A DNA stretch of 64,000 bases from Temnopleurus reevesii (GCA_036244855.1 BQKZ01001741.1:1-64000), one strand, 5' to 3'; counted from the stretch's first letter, positions 36,145-47,262 are shown. The notes: a model not told the origin generated them from the sequence alone. Numbers and translations: made by a program.

Positions 36145-36860
36145 AGACAGAGGTTAAGTGTATATTAACATGAAGGCCCCTGAAACATCACTCAATGCCT
36201 GAAGAACCCTTCAAGTGAGTCTGCTTGACAGTGAAGCGACACCATAGTGACATTTGTTTTGCTTCAGATATATGGTGTTAAAGAACTTTAATGGAAACCA
36301 GTTGAACAGAAACTAGTTTAAATTCAAGGCTGAACAGGACATGATGTCACTCAAATATCACTCAATAACATAAAGGCTCCTGAAATATCACTCAATGCCA
36401 GAAGAACCCTTCAAGTGAGTCTGCTTGACAGTGAAGCGACACCATAGTGACATTGTTTCGGTTCAGATCCAGTACAGAATCTAGTTGAGCAGCATGTCTG
36501 AATGGGACAAACAGTCACAAAAGTGGAATTTTAAACTGGTCCATAGACATAAAAACAGATCCGATTTGACCAAATTAGACTTCACACGGCCTTCTATCCA
36601 ATTCGCGGGTCTCTAATCTGAACAGGGACACAACTGGCTTGTTTAGCGAAGGCCATTTTGAAAAATACATGTAGATTTAACAGGGTAATTTTTGCTATAA
36701 AGTTTCGGAATAAGCTCACTAATTTGCCGTAAAATCTCCATCTGAACAAGCCCAAGATATATTGGGATCTTTTAGGAAACATTGAGCTAATTCAAGAATG
36801 CAAAAATTAGCTCAATAATCTTGAAAGTGCAGATCAGGATGGGGTTATTTCACTCCAATT
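36145..36860. repeat. ~208-bp tandem repeat block 2 with flank
   Basis: About one and a half units of the block 1 repeat occur at 36175-36470. They are followed by a flank (ATTGAGCTAATTCAAGAATG, then GAAAGTGCAGATCAGGATGG) that also follows block 1 in two separated pieces (about 34840-34860 and 36022-36045). Confidence 0.8.
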
Positions 36861-36945
36861 TGCCTGGTGACCCATTCTCAAAACTCTTGGACAAATGAGT
36901 GTCTAAAAGGGTTACTAAACATTTGTAGGGTCGAGCATACCCCTA

Positions 36946-37077
36946 AAGCCCCGGTCACAGAGGACCCCGGAAGCAACACGATTCACCCCGACTCGTTGTT
37001 CTGAGGCAGTTAACTGTGAATTAACAAAGAGTAGGGGTGAATCGTGTTGTTTCTGGGGTCCTATGTGACTGGAGCAT
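36946..37077. mobile_element. Foldback MITE with AGCCCCGGTCACAG ends
   Basis: The left arm GGTCACAGAGGACCCCGGAA and GCAACACGATTCACCCC pair with the right arm GGGGTGAATCGTGTTGTTTC and GGGGTCCTATGTGACT. The arms are about 44 bp each and the unit is 130 bp. Confidence 0.88.
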
Positions 37078-37182
37078 TAGAAAAAGAAACAAAATCCTGG
37101 TCATTGAATTCTGAGATAATTCCAGTCCATTAAAAACACAAGATCATAGAAAGTTGGTCCCATGGAGCACCAACTACAAAGC

Positions 37183-37310
37183 AAAATCCTAAGCTCATTA
37201 GTTTGTGGCTACAAATAGAGAGGCAAAGTGTAAAATTCAAGACCCCTGAAACGTCACTCAATGCGAGGAGGACCCTTCAAGCGAACCTTTCTTGCAAGTC
37301 AAGCTACACT
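37183..37310. repeat. ~208-bp repeat block 3 (partial)
   Basis: It shares CTAAGCTCATTAGTTTG, GACCCCTGAAACGTCACTCA and ATGCGAGGAGGACCCTTCA with blocks 1 and 2. It is the most diverged of the three. Confidence 0.7.
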
Positions 37311-37394
37311 ATGTCTTGAAGAGATGCCCCTTCATCTGTGTATCTGGTTGCAAGGGTGCCTGGAGCCCGAGGTCTCGTAGGGTGACCTCATTGT

Positions 37395-37700
37395 GAGAGA
37401 GATGTGCAGACCTTGTCGCTCAAATGCTGCACTTGTAACTTCAGGGATTTAATTTGGAAGTGAGATACATATAAGTTATTGCATCTTTTGTTCAAGACAT
37501 TGAATTGAAAATATTTTTCTCAATGATTAATTACATAATTAATGACATCATTCTGGAGGAGAAGTGCAAACCTAGTTGTTCAATCGCTACAATAGCAACT
37601 TCACGTGTACAGGTATATAATCGGAAAGTGAGATACAAAGAAGTTATTGTATCTTTTGTTCAAGACATTGCATGAAAAACAATTTTCAATAATTATTTTT
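37395..37700. repeat. Direct duplication, ~160-bp period
   Basis: AAGTGAGATACATATAAG, TTATTGCATCTTTTGTTCAA and GACATTG at 37455-37505 recur at 37625-37672 with few changes, along with the upstream GAGxxGTGCAxACCT words. Confidence 0.75.
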
Positions 37701-38414
37701 TGTTCAATGTATTCTTTTTCAAGGCCTTGAGCTATATTCCACATATCCATCAGTACCAGTACCATGAAGTGTATGGCACTGTTGTATGTTTAAGAAATTT
37801 GTAATGAATATTCCTTTCATTCAAACTTTCATGTTGGAAATGTAACAAAATTGAGTTCTGTAGGGCCATATATTTACACTTCACAGAGTTCCAAATTACT
37901 TCAAAAGGACTTTGTCAATAGCCAATATACTAGAGTAGAGTGTGGTTATTATGTTTGGGAAATCAGCACTCCTTCTCTTCCCCTTTTCTTCCTCAAAATT
38001 TCCTCCAAATTCGCAAGTCAACTGCCCCTGAGGCTCATGTACATCATAGTGTGTCTACATGTATGCATTCATAATGCTAATATGTACCGGGCACTTTGAA
38101 GTGTATTGGAGATAGGAGGAAGGGTTGGGAAGGGATGGGGGTGTGTAGGAGGAGGGGGGGGGGGGGGGGTGGCAGGGCTGTCATCACAAAATCACATTCT
38201 TTTTACAAGGTATATTGAAGAGGGGGAGATGGCTGTGGTGTATTGGTATCATTTGTAAACATTAGTTTTGTCCAAGTCACATCGCAAAAATTGTAATGTT
38301 AAAATGAATATTTATATAGACAACAATAATTTTATTCAGAATGATGTATCAAAGTGATAATTAGTAATAAAATATTTGTTCTGTATTCAAAATTATTTTC
38401 CATTTACAATTTTT

Positions 38415-38463
38415 GTCTCGCCTGCGCAGCAGAAATCGAGACATAGGCGCCGCTTTTTCCGAC

Positions 38464-38494
<31 letters not shown>

Positions 38495-38943
38495 GCGACG
38501 GCGTCAACAATTTAGAATTGCTCTAAATCAAAAACCCCTTGCCCGATTTTCATCAAACTTGCACAATAGGTCCATTGGGTGGCCCAAATAGTGTGGAGCA
38601 ATTTTCAGGTCATTATCGAGGTCAAAGGTCATCTGAGGTCAAATTTCCGAAATCTTAACCTGAAAACTTAACCTTGGCTCTCATTTCAAAACCTCTTGCC
38701 CGATTTTCATCAAACTTGCACAATAGGTCCATTGGGTGGCCCAAATATTGCAGAGCAATTTTCAGGTCATTTTCTAGGTCAAAGGTCATCTGAGGTCAAA
38801 TTTCCAAAATCTTAAACTGAAAACTTAACCTTGGCTCTTATTTCAAAATTCCTTGTCCATATTCATCAAACTTGAACCATCTCTATAGAAATAAGTCAAA
38901 AGCATATTGCTATAATTTACAAATCGCGCAATGCAGGCGAGAC
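38415..38943. mobile_element. Element with GTCTCGCCTGC ends, GC-rich triplet tract and 157-bp tandem repeats
   Basis: GTCTCGCCTGC at 38415-38425 is inverted at 38933-38943. After a (CGG/CGA)n tract at about 38461-38503 come units starting CTTGCCCGATTTTCATCAAA at 38538, 38695 and 38852 (period 157; the third is partial and diverged). Each full unit has ATTGGGTGGCCCAAATA and AGGTCAAAGGTCATCTGAGG. There is no coding capacity; the arginine-rich frame at 38376-38591 comes from the triplet tract. Confidence 0.85.
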
Positions 38944-39507
38944 TGCCAGGCGGCGTTTCACTTGTTTTGATATATATCATTTGTGAAATTTCCAGATTAA
39001 TAATTGCATTTGTGCATACAAAAAAGAGGTGAATAGTGATAACTTCAAACTCTGATACATCTCTTGAGTATTTCCATAAAAACACAGCTTTGCAACCTGA
39101 GACCAATTTTCTTCAACATGCCAAGGGCTCCTGAACTGTCTTGTTACGCACCTCAAGCCTAACTATTGTAAACACACAAAATGGAACAGGAGATTCTGTC
39201 AAAAGATAGATCGGATTCTCATTATTTATTCCTCAATCTCGTAAAGAAGCAACTTTTTTCGACAATCTCCAAAAGGCATCTTGTACCAATAACAGTGCAG
39301 GGGTGCATACCCACTGCTATTGTGATAATGAAGAATTGATGCTGGCATAGTTGTGCACAGCCCTTATTTTGGATGCTTTCCAAGGGAATAGAGTGATTTC
39401 ATCTGGTTAGGCTTGGGCGTTCCCCTGGCCGTGGGAATGCGTGTCCGTCTGCTGCAGAGCTGAAGGCATGCATAATCCCATGAGTGCTTTGGGTTAAATG
39501 TGATTGT

Positions 39508-39985
39508 GTAGACGGGAGGGAATCGATAAAGAGCATGTATGGATGGATGGATCTGTGTATGCCCCCCCCCCCCCCCCCTTCCCTGCCCCCTCTCTTGGAG
39601 GATAAAGCATAAATGTGATTTACTTATGATATCTTGACAAATAAAAAATAGAAATAAGAATATAAATCGCTCTCGCTTGGGTGAAGACAGAGAGGGCCGC
39701 CAATAAGGGTGGAGCTGTAGATGGGAGGAAATCGATACAGAGCATGTATGGATGGATAGATCTATATGTATGTATGATATCCCCTCCCCTCTTCCTGCCC
39801 CCTTTTCCTGCACCCTCTTCCTGCACCCTCTCCCTGCCCCCTCCCATGGTGGATCCAGTATTTAACAAATTGGGATCTACTGATGATGTCATGACAAGTG
39901 AAAAATGAAATGAAAAAATGTAAATAACTCTCACCTGGGTGGAGTTGAAGAAGGCTACCGATAAGCCCCCCCCCCCCTAAAAAAA
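39508..39985. repeat. Tandem duplication with poly-C tracts
   Basis: GTAGACGGGAGGGAATCGAT and AGCATGTATGGATGGAT at about 39511 are repeated near 39717. Both copies have a C-rich segment and then CTCxCxTGGGTG. Poly-C runs lie at about 39562-39578 and 39967-39979. Confidence 0.8.
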
Positions 39986-40404
39986 ACCTTCAGAATAGTG
40001 AGTAACTTTTTGTTGAAAATATAGGCTCTCTCTTTGAAGGAAAGGAAAGGATGTAGTTTAGAGGCGTGTATCATTCAATTCTGAATATTTACGCCAGAAG
40101 AAGAAGAGAGAAAGAAAGTCTCAGGAAGGTATTTTTTTATACGTGTGCAACTAGGGGGAATTGAAGGGGGCATGGACCCATGCTTCCTTCAGCCCCATGG
40201 ATCCAGCTTCAGATAAGCTCTCCTTCTCTTCTCTATCGCATACATTGTTTATTTCACCCAAGAGATCTCTGTCTACATGTACATGTACATGTCTAAAATG
40301 ACCAGGATCAGGTGCTATTCAGGTACAGCTGTACACGTCATGAAGCCCAATACATATTTCATAAGCCAACAGCACTCCAATATTTATTTGTGTGAGGATG
40401 CAAC

Positions 40405-40925
40405 CTGAAATATACCCCATTCATATTGGGTTCAAACACTGCTACAGAAGCGAGACAGTCCCGCGACTGTAGCGGAGTTGGCTTCAGTATGAATGCTCCA
40501 GACCCGCTATAAACTATCCCGGGATAACACCGCTCCGCTATAAATCCGCAACAAATTATCCCGCTCAAACCCTAATAATAGCGCCAAGACAGGAGCGGGA
40601 CTGAAGCGAGATGCCTTTAGTATGAATACACTCCGCTATAACACAGAGATAAACCATGTGTGGTTTGTTTACTTACCAATGTTCGCTCCGCAATCGGGTA
40701 TACATAATGAAATACAAATAAAGCAACTTATGGATTTAAATCAATTTTATTATTGTTTAAATAATATATTTCACAGAAATTACGGATGTCGTAAAAATCA
40801 CCCGCGCAGTATGAATGGGTACATGATATTTATCCCGCGACAGAAGCGGGATAACTTTTCCACTATGAATGCATTTATAGCGGGTTTTTAGCGGTGTTGC
40901 CTTCCCGCGATAGCAGCTGGATAAA
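40405..40925. mobile_element. Non-autonomous element with CCCGCTATAA sub-terminal motifs
   Basis: Many copies of CCGCTATAA or TTATAGCGG and of GCGGGATA or TATCCCG occur at 40450-40570 and in inverse orientation at 40835-40925, leaving an AT-rich centre (40690-40790). Arms such as AGTATGAATGCTCCAGACCC and its partner ACTATGAATGCATTTATAGC resemble each other. The exact termini and target duplication are unresolved. Confidence 0.6.
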
Positions 40926-41253
40926 TTTCAAAACCAATTTCAATGTGGTACGACACTAATAAAAAAAAGTAAGGGAATACTCTGGGCTCACTTTCCAGAA
41001 TGTTTATTGGATCCAGAGACATTAAGCAACAACTGAAATCCCACATGTGTGAGAATGATTACAGTATATTTGATAACATGCAAGAAAGTTGGATTTGGGA
41101 TATATTTTTCTTTTTGGAAACCTGTTATAGAAATTATCATCATATTCAATAGTGATCCCTTACTTTTTGTGGAGTTTCTTAATTTAGCATTATATGGTAT
41201 TTGTTTATATACAGTGTTCCATTAGTTATTAAAACTCATTTATTTCGTGAAGC

Positions 41254-41363
41254 TTTTCAATAATATCTTGTAACTTATGCATTATTTTAGTAACAATATC
41301 CACAGATATTTTCAATAATATCTTGTAACTTATGCATTATTTTAGTAACAATATCCACAGACC
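41254..41363. repeat. 55-bp tandem duplication
   Basis: TTTTCAATAATATCTTGTAA begins copies at 41254 and 41309; the copies are identical over the unit. Confidence 0.92.
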
Positions 41364-41371
41364 CTAACATC

Positions 41372-41447
41372 ACAGCGCAGTAGAGTATATCCATATAGTA
41401 TCTGCGCTATATAAATTATCTAATTATTATCTAATTATTATTATTCA
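41372..41447 (+). mobile_element. SINE tail fragment
   Basis: ATCTGCGCTATATAAATTAT followed by (CTAATTATTAT)n-like repeats resembles the GCGCTATA tail at 20575-20660. Confidence 0.5.
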
Positions 41448-41940
41448 TGTGCTGTTGTCATTGTAGGTACACCAGATAATGTTTTACTTTTTATAAACTT
41501 TGGTGCTTATTTATTCATATTCGTATTCATTGTTTATCTGTGGTAAACCATATCAGATCCAGCTACTTCTTGAGAAAATCACAATTTGTATTTTCAATCC
41601 AATTTGTCAGAAAAGGAACTCAGACAATACCCCACTGTTTGTATTCACAGGTGGAAAGCTGCACCCTCTAGCTTTCCAATGGTACATAACTCAATATTAA
41701 AGGGCAGTATATAGTGAAACAAGAGCAGATTCATTCTGGTGCTAAAATGCAACCAAAGGATTGAGAGGGTTAATAAAATTCATTATTATTTGACAATTAA
41801 TAGAATGTCAATCTCATCTTTGAAGAAATGAAATGAAATAGAGGAAAGATATACTCTTTTCCACATATTTTTTTCATTTTGATACATGTATCAGGTGGAT
41901 TTTTTTTTGCCTTTGCCACAGAAGATTGTTGTGTAGGCTT

Positions 41941-42117
41941 AGGGAATCATTTTACTTTTTTAATTTGATTAGCAGTTTTAGATGTTCAGGAAGCAGTTAT
42001 AGCACTTTACTGCACAGTTCTGTGTGAAAAAGTTGCTAAAAAAAAAAAATATTTTATGCATCAATGATGCAAAAATGTATAGCAAATTGCAATGCAATAC
42101 CTGGAAAATGATTCCCT
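41941..42117 (-). mobile_element. MITE family AGGGAATAATTTT, full-length reference copy
   Basis: AGGGAATCATTTTAC at 41941-41955 is inverted as GGAAAATGATTCCCT at 42103-42117. The interior is the reverse of copies 1 and 2 (ACAGTTCTGTGTGAAAAAGT, TATAGCAAATTGCAATGCAA). It ends 85 bp before the exon 4 acceptor. Confidence 0.85.
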
Positions 42118-42202
42118 GAGGCATTATCCTTTTTATCCTTTGAATCATTCCTTAATTAATCTGTGTTTCTTCCTCATTTTTATTCGTTCCCCACATGTGT
42201 AG

Positions 42203-42297
42203 GTGTACAAGCAGAAAGCGATACAGATTGCTGATAAACTATTACCTGCCTTCAACACGCCTACGGGAATACCATTCGGACTCGTCAACTTGAAAAC
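42203..42297 (+). CDS. MAN1A-like: Exon 4: GH47 segment (KLLPAFNTPTGIPFGLVNLK)
   Basis: This exon of 95 nt has 31 whole codons plus two bases of a split threonine codon (AC|G), so it ends in phase 2. The acceptor is acatgtgtag and the donor is aaac|gtaagt. It encodes residues 302-332, VYKQKAIQIADKLLPAF and then NTPTGIPFGLVNLK, matching the conserved [22 protein letters not shown] region of animal mannosidase I. The exon lies between two mobile elements: a MITE ends 85 bp upstream and a tRNA-derived SINE begins about 60 bp downstream. The acceptor's polypyrimidine tract (tttcttcctcattttt) is intact. Confidence 0.96.
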
Positions 42298-42357
42298 GTA
42301 AGTAAAGAGTGGGATTTTTTAAAGGAAAACCAAACACTGGGTTTGTCTTGTTCTCAT

Positions 42358-42650
42358 TGGAGGCGCCGTAGTGTAGTGGACCTGGCTCTCGCCTTTCAAC
42401 CAGAGGGCCGCGGTTCTAGTCCCACCTATGGCGTTAATTTCCTTCAGCAAGAAATTCATCCAGATTGTGCTGAACTCAACCCAGGTGAGATGAATGGGTA
42501 CCTGGTAGGAATATTTATTCCTTAAAATACCATGTGCGCTGGTGGCTGCCGGGCTTAAGCCAGGGTAATTATAATGCAAAGTGCCCTGAGCACTCAGCAG
42601 ATTGGATAGGGGCACTATATAAATTGCATCTATTATAGTAGTAGTAGTAG
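42358..42650 (+). mobile_element. tRNA-derived SINE, near-complete reference copy
   Basis: The head has an A box TAGTGTAGTGG (42369-42379) and a B box GGTTCTAGTCC (42412-42422), as expected for an internal RNA polymerase III promoter. Then follow TTAATTTCCTTCAGCAAGAA, CTGAACTCAACCCAGGTGAG and GAATGGGTACC, then AAAGTGCCCTGAGCACTCAG and a tail GCACTATATAAATTGCATCT with a (TAG)n end. Confidence 0.85.
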
Positions 42651-42651
42651 T

Positions 42652-42785
42652 AAAGAAAAATCAGATGAACGAACTGAAAATTTGAGCAAAATCGACCAAT
42701 CCGTTCAAAAGTTATGTATTATCAAATGGACAGGTGTATGACGATCCCTGCCACTGATGGGGATCCGTGGTTTGTTTCCCTTTAA
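42652..42785. mobile_element. Half of a TTAA-type foldback MITE
   Basis: AAAAATCAGATGAACGAACT, TTTGAGCAAAATCGACCAAT and CGTTCAAAAGTTATG match inner arm blocks of the element at 1646-2246. The unit ends GTTTGTTTCCCTTTAA with TTAA at 42782-42785. It lies directly against the SINE tail. Confidence 0.65.
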
Positions 42786-44039
42786 CCTCCTTATATTCCA
42801 CCAATCTATATCCACTAGAAGCATTGTAAAAATCCCATATTTTTTTGGACTAGGAGAATAAAAAACCTCTCATGACTGAAAAATTACATTTTAATGTTGA
42901 TGTGCAATTGTCTGCTTTATGTGCACCTATTCTTACAAATTGGATTAGATTGATGTTTACACACAAGCTAGCTAATAGTTATGTTATAACTGAATTTTCT
43001 TCCTGGACACTCTTCCAATAAAGAGTAGGAGATGCTTTCTTTCGTGGGGGAGGAGGAGGGGGGGGGCAGTGGAGCTTGATACTATTGCGATGATATACCA
43101 GTAGTTTCACTTGAAAGCATTTCAGAATCAGTTCGCTTTGTTCCGCCCCCTGGAAATGTATCCACCTCCAAATTGTCTCATCAAGCTAATTAGATCTAAA
43201 CGGGTTTTAGATTTCATTGAATTCAATGAGTGTAAAGCTTCCACCCTATAGCCACATCTCGACATCCATACACACAGACACGTGTTAGAACACACAAATC
43301 CCGTAATTCCATCCGCTAAGCATATCAGCTATCGCACCAATATTAATCCCAGTCCCAGTCTGATTTTCCCCATATATTACGACGGCAGTGGAGTTTTCTT
43401 TAATACGATATGGGTAAATAAACCAGGTAAATAGTAGGAGGCTTACGTGTCATATTTTAGAAGGAAATATGGGGTTGGAATATTTGACTTCATATCCACG
43501 GACAGCAATATAAGATGGTATTTGCATAAGTGAGGAATTGAATGTTTATTGTGCCAGGCATGTAGTATAGGGTAAAGTGCATGCAGAAACATGAGCTTGA
43601 TGAATTTTAAACTCTAAACAAGGAGACTATATTATTTCCTAATATTCAGGATACATGTACATGGAATTCAATTTTTTTGTAAGAAATAGAAAAAGATGTT
43701 TAAAATATGCCTGTTTGAAAAGTTTTTTGGCTTGGGATAATCCTGTTGAATGGAATTTTTTCTAGAATCCGATAAATATTTGTTACCATGACATTGACAA
43801 TCATGGAAAAGTGAAATGTTAAGAAACCCAATTTACAGAAATAAATTCAATATAGAAATAGATTAAACCGTTTTGATAAATTTTTAAGAGCTAAATATAT
43901 TTGAATTAATTTTCATGTCTTGTTTCCTTATTTCCCAGTAGTATGTTGGGCATTGGAGGCTCTAATTTTCTTCAATTTCCTTTTCTCTGTCTTGAATTTA
44001 ATGATGTCCTAGGATATATTTCTCTGTATATAAACATGA

Positions 44040-44321
<282 letters not shown>

Positions 44322-44999
44322 TAAACCAGCATTTTTATGCAAAGTACAATTAGAATAATGGAGGGTAATACTTACTATTGATTATCAAAGGTAAGTTTAT
44401 TATGAAGCAAAACAAGCAACTGCCAGTGATCCTAAGACGTAGCATGTTTCAAGAAGCTGAAATGCAAGTTTCAATATGATAGTGATAGTCAGAGAACCTG
44501 ATTATTGTCCAATGACAACTTCTGGTTCATCTGAAACTGTTGGTGATGTTACTTCTTTGTGGAAATGTTGATATGTACAGATAGGTTACAAGTCAACTCG
44601 AAGAATGTAACATTATTTGTATGAAATATTATTGAATAAAAAATATGCCAGCCATCTTGCAAAATGCGATTCCAGAAACATCTAGTATCAACAAATATTT
44701 TCTTACAGACAAAATTTAGTATTGGGATAATGATAGTAATTTGCGATTAATACAGCACCTGTCATATTGAAAGTGGAAGAATGGTGAACAAAAAAAAATA
44801 CATAATTGTCATTTTATTTATAAACAATAAATTACAGTTGCAGAAACTTTGCTTTTGAGGAAGCTGCATATGCTGAGTCATAAGAATACTTGGCTATATG
44901 TGTTGAATATTTGTTCAATTTGCAATAGGGGCTGCCCCTGTCCATATCTCTTCTGTCCAAATCTGTCTTATCTCTGCACAACAGTGCCCCTTCAGCACA

Positions 45000-46065
45000 G
45001 GAATCATGTGGTCTGTTTCACAAAGTTGTGACTTTGCCATTCATTGAAGGCTGCAATAGTCACTTTGAAGGGATTGGTTTTGAACTTGTAAATACAAGCG
45101 TTATGTTGCACGAAGTCATGACTTTGCCAGTCGTTGAATCCTGTTAGTTCTATAATACATGTAGTTACTTCGAAGGGATTGGTTGTGAACTTGTCAGTTT
45201 TGTGAGACATGCCCAGGATTTGCCACCATTTTACAATGTTCCTGTCCAAACACTGGGGTCTGTTGCATGAACCCTTGGGTTCACCAACTTTCATTAAAAG
45301 TTGTTACATGTAGCTCTACAAAAGATACTTATGATAAGGAATTGGTTGTGAACTTGTCACTCCAGGGTTTTGTGACACATGCCCAAGATCACCATCTCGT
45401 AACAGTGTTCCTGTCCAAGCACTGGGGTCTGTTGCATGAACCTGTGGGTTCACCACCCTTCATTTAGGATTGTTGGCGTGACATAAGTTATTTATGAGTA
45501 AACTTGTCGCTTGTGAACTTGTTGGAGTAAGAGTTTTGTGAGATATGCCTTAAATTTACCATCTTGTTCAGTGTTCCTGTCCAAGCACTGGGGTCTGTTG
45601 CATGAAACAATGGATTCATGACCCTTCATAGGAAGTTGTTGGCTCACAGCATAAGTAGTTGGTCATGAACTTGTCACACTAAGGGATTTGTTAGACGTGA
45701 TGAGGATTTTCCTCTCTTTTTTTTTTTTTTTTGTTTCTGGCAAAGCACTGGGGTTGAACGAATCTGAAAGCTCACCAACCTTCATGGAAAGTTGTAGGCA
45801 GTACAATAGTTACTTTATGGTTCTTAAATTTTCAATATGAGGGGTTGTGAGACATGTCCAGGATATCACTTCTTCTTAAAGTGTTCCTGATAAAGCACTG
45901 CATTCTATTTCATGAACCCAAGGCTCAAAGAAATTTGATGGTTCTACAAGTACTTTATGAATATTGGTTGTGAACTTGTCTCTGCAAAGGGTTTGTGAGA
46001 CCTGCCCAGGATTTTCCACCTTTACCGTGTTCCTGTCAAAGCACTTTACAAGAAGCTTTCAGAGA
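45000..46065. repeat. Degenerate tandem array, ~146-169 bp period
   Basis: CACTGGGGTCTGTTGCATGA at 45251, 45420 and 45586, decaying to CACTGGGGTTGAACGAA (45746), CACTGCATTCTATTTCATGA (45896) and GCACTTTACA (46041). The spacing shortens steadily: 169, 166, 160, 150, 146. Each unit also has GTGTTCCTGTCCAAGCAC, GGTTCACCAxC and TTGTGAACTTGTC. Confidence 0.9.
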
Positions 46066-46458
46066 TGTCTATCTCTGTCATTTATTGGACTGTTGCCTCA
46101 CAAGGGGATGTATGAGTTGTATGCGCTGCTCTTTCAGCATCCAGCGAGCAGTGGCAATAAATTTGAACTTTAATCCCTCTGACTGCTTCAACTTGGTTGG
46201 TACTATACCAAGCATATTGAGAGAAATCAACATTTTATTTGCTAGATATACATTGGATTGTTCTCAAATTCTGATATATTATATTTCTATACCTAGAAAT
46301 AGAAACTTTGATGCAAAGACCATTTTGATTCATGTTTTCATGTATGTGAATCAGACTAGGTTTTAATGTTTTAAAATTGTAATTTATAATTTTTACTTTC
46401 AAATTGACTAAGTTTACATAATTTATTATTATAATTTATAATCATCTCACAGTTATTC

Positions 46459-46871
46459 NNNNNNNNNNNNNNNNNNNNNNNNNNNNNNNNNNNNNNNNNN
46501 NNNNNNNNNNNNNNNNNNNNNNNNNNNNNNNNNNNNNNNNNNNNNNNNNNNNNNNNNNNNNNNNNNNNNNNNNNNNNNNNNNNNNNNNNNNNNNNNNNNN
46601 NNNNNNNNNNNNNNNNNNNNNNNNNNNNNNNNNNNNNNNNNNNNNNNNNNNNNNNNNNNNNNNNNNNNNNNNNNNNNNNNNNNNNNNNNNNNNNNNNNNN
46701 NNNNNNNNNNNNNNNNNNNNNNNNNNNNNNNNNNNNNNNNNNNNNNNNNNNNNNNNNNNNNNNNNNNNNNNNNNNNNNNNNNNNNNNNNNNNNNNNNNNN
46801 NNNNNNNNNNNNNNNNNNNNNNNNNNNNNNNNNNNNNNNNNNNNNNNNNNNNNNNNNNNNNNNNNNNNNNN
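46459..46871 (+). other. MAN1A-like: Assembly gap of N's, predicted to contain a ~94-nt coding exon
   Basis: The run of unknown bases is 413 long. Exon 5 ends in phase 0 after SGDPKYKQK, whereas the next readable exon starts with two bases of a split codon and then HVSLGALGDSFYEY. From the family alignment, about 31 codons plus one base are missing, covering the region that in vertebrates reads roughly VMNIR...GLYPNY...GQWGQH. I looked for this segment in 44292-46458 and 46872-47262 and did not see it. The gap is therefore the likely location. The right edge of the gap is a long GAT/GGT microsatellite, which probably caused the break. Confidence 0.7.
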
Positions 46872-46972
46872 TGGTGGTGGTGATGATGATGATGATGGTG
46901 ATGGTGATGGTGATGGTGATGGTGATGGTGATGATGATAATGCTGGTGGTGGTGGGATGATGGTGGTGATGG

Positions 46973-47031
<59 letters not shown>

Positions 47032-47080
47032 ATGATGGTGGTGGTGGTGATGGTGGTGGTGATTATCATGGTAGGTAATA
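46872..47080. repeat. GAT/GGT trinucleotide microsatellite
   Basis: It starts at the right border of the gap. Mixed GGT/GAT repeats become a pure GAT run near 46974-47029. The histidine- or isoleucine-rich frames on the minus strand are artefacts. Confidence 0.95.
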
Positions 47081-47262
47081 ATGTTGAAATTGATGATGGT
47101 CATGATGATTAAAACTGTCACATTGTAAGAATGAATAATTGTTTATTGAAATCATAATGACAATTGATGAAAAAATTTTCTTTTTTCTTCTTACAATCGT
47201 AAGATTAGGGTATATTTGGAACAACTAATTTGAGAGTATTTTTTTTAAATTTCATTTTGCAG

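Larger units (their letters stand above)
21431..42202 (+). other. MAN1A-like: Intron 3 of the mannosidase gene
   Basis: This intron is 20,772 bp. Besides the elements listed separately, nothing was recognised in about 21940-22840, 23950-25300, 25510-26270, 26830-27880, 28700-29170, 31010-31670, 33630-34170 and 39000-39500. No exon is expected because exons 3 and 4 are contiguous in the family alignment. Confidence 0.9.

Noticed and set aside
38376..38591. Arginine-rich frame resembling a basic nuclear motif
   Set aside because: The arginines are a translation of the (CGG/CGA)n tract inside a mobile element.
42369..42422. Possible functional tRNA gene (A and B box present)
   Set aside because: It has no acceptor stem or cloverleaf that closes, and continues into the SINE core; it is the tRNA-derived SINE head.
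46371..47121. Long minus-strand frames spanning the gap
   Set aside because: They run through unknown bases and the GAT microsatellite, so they are meaningless.
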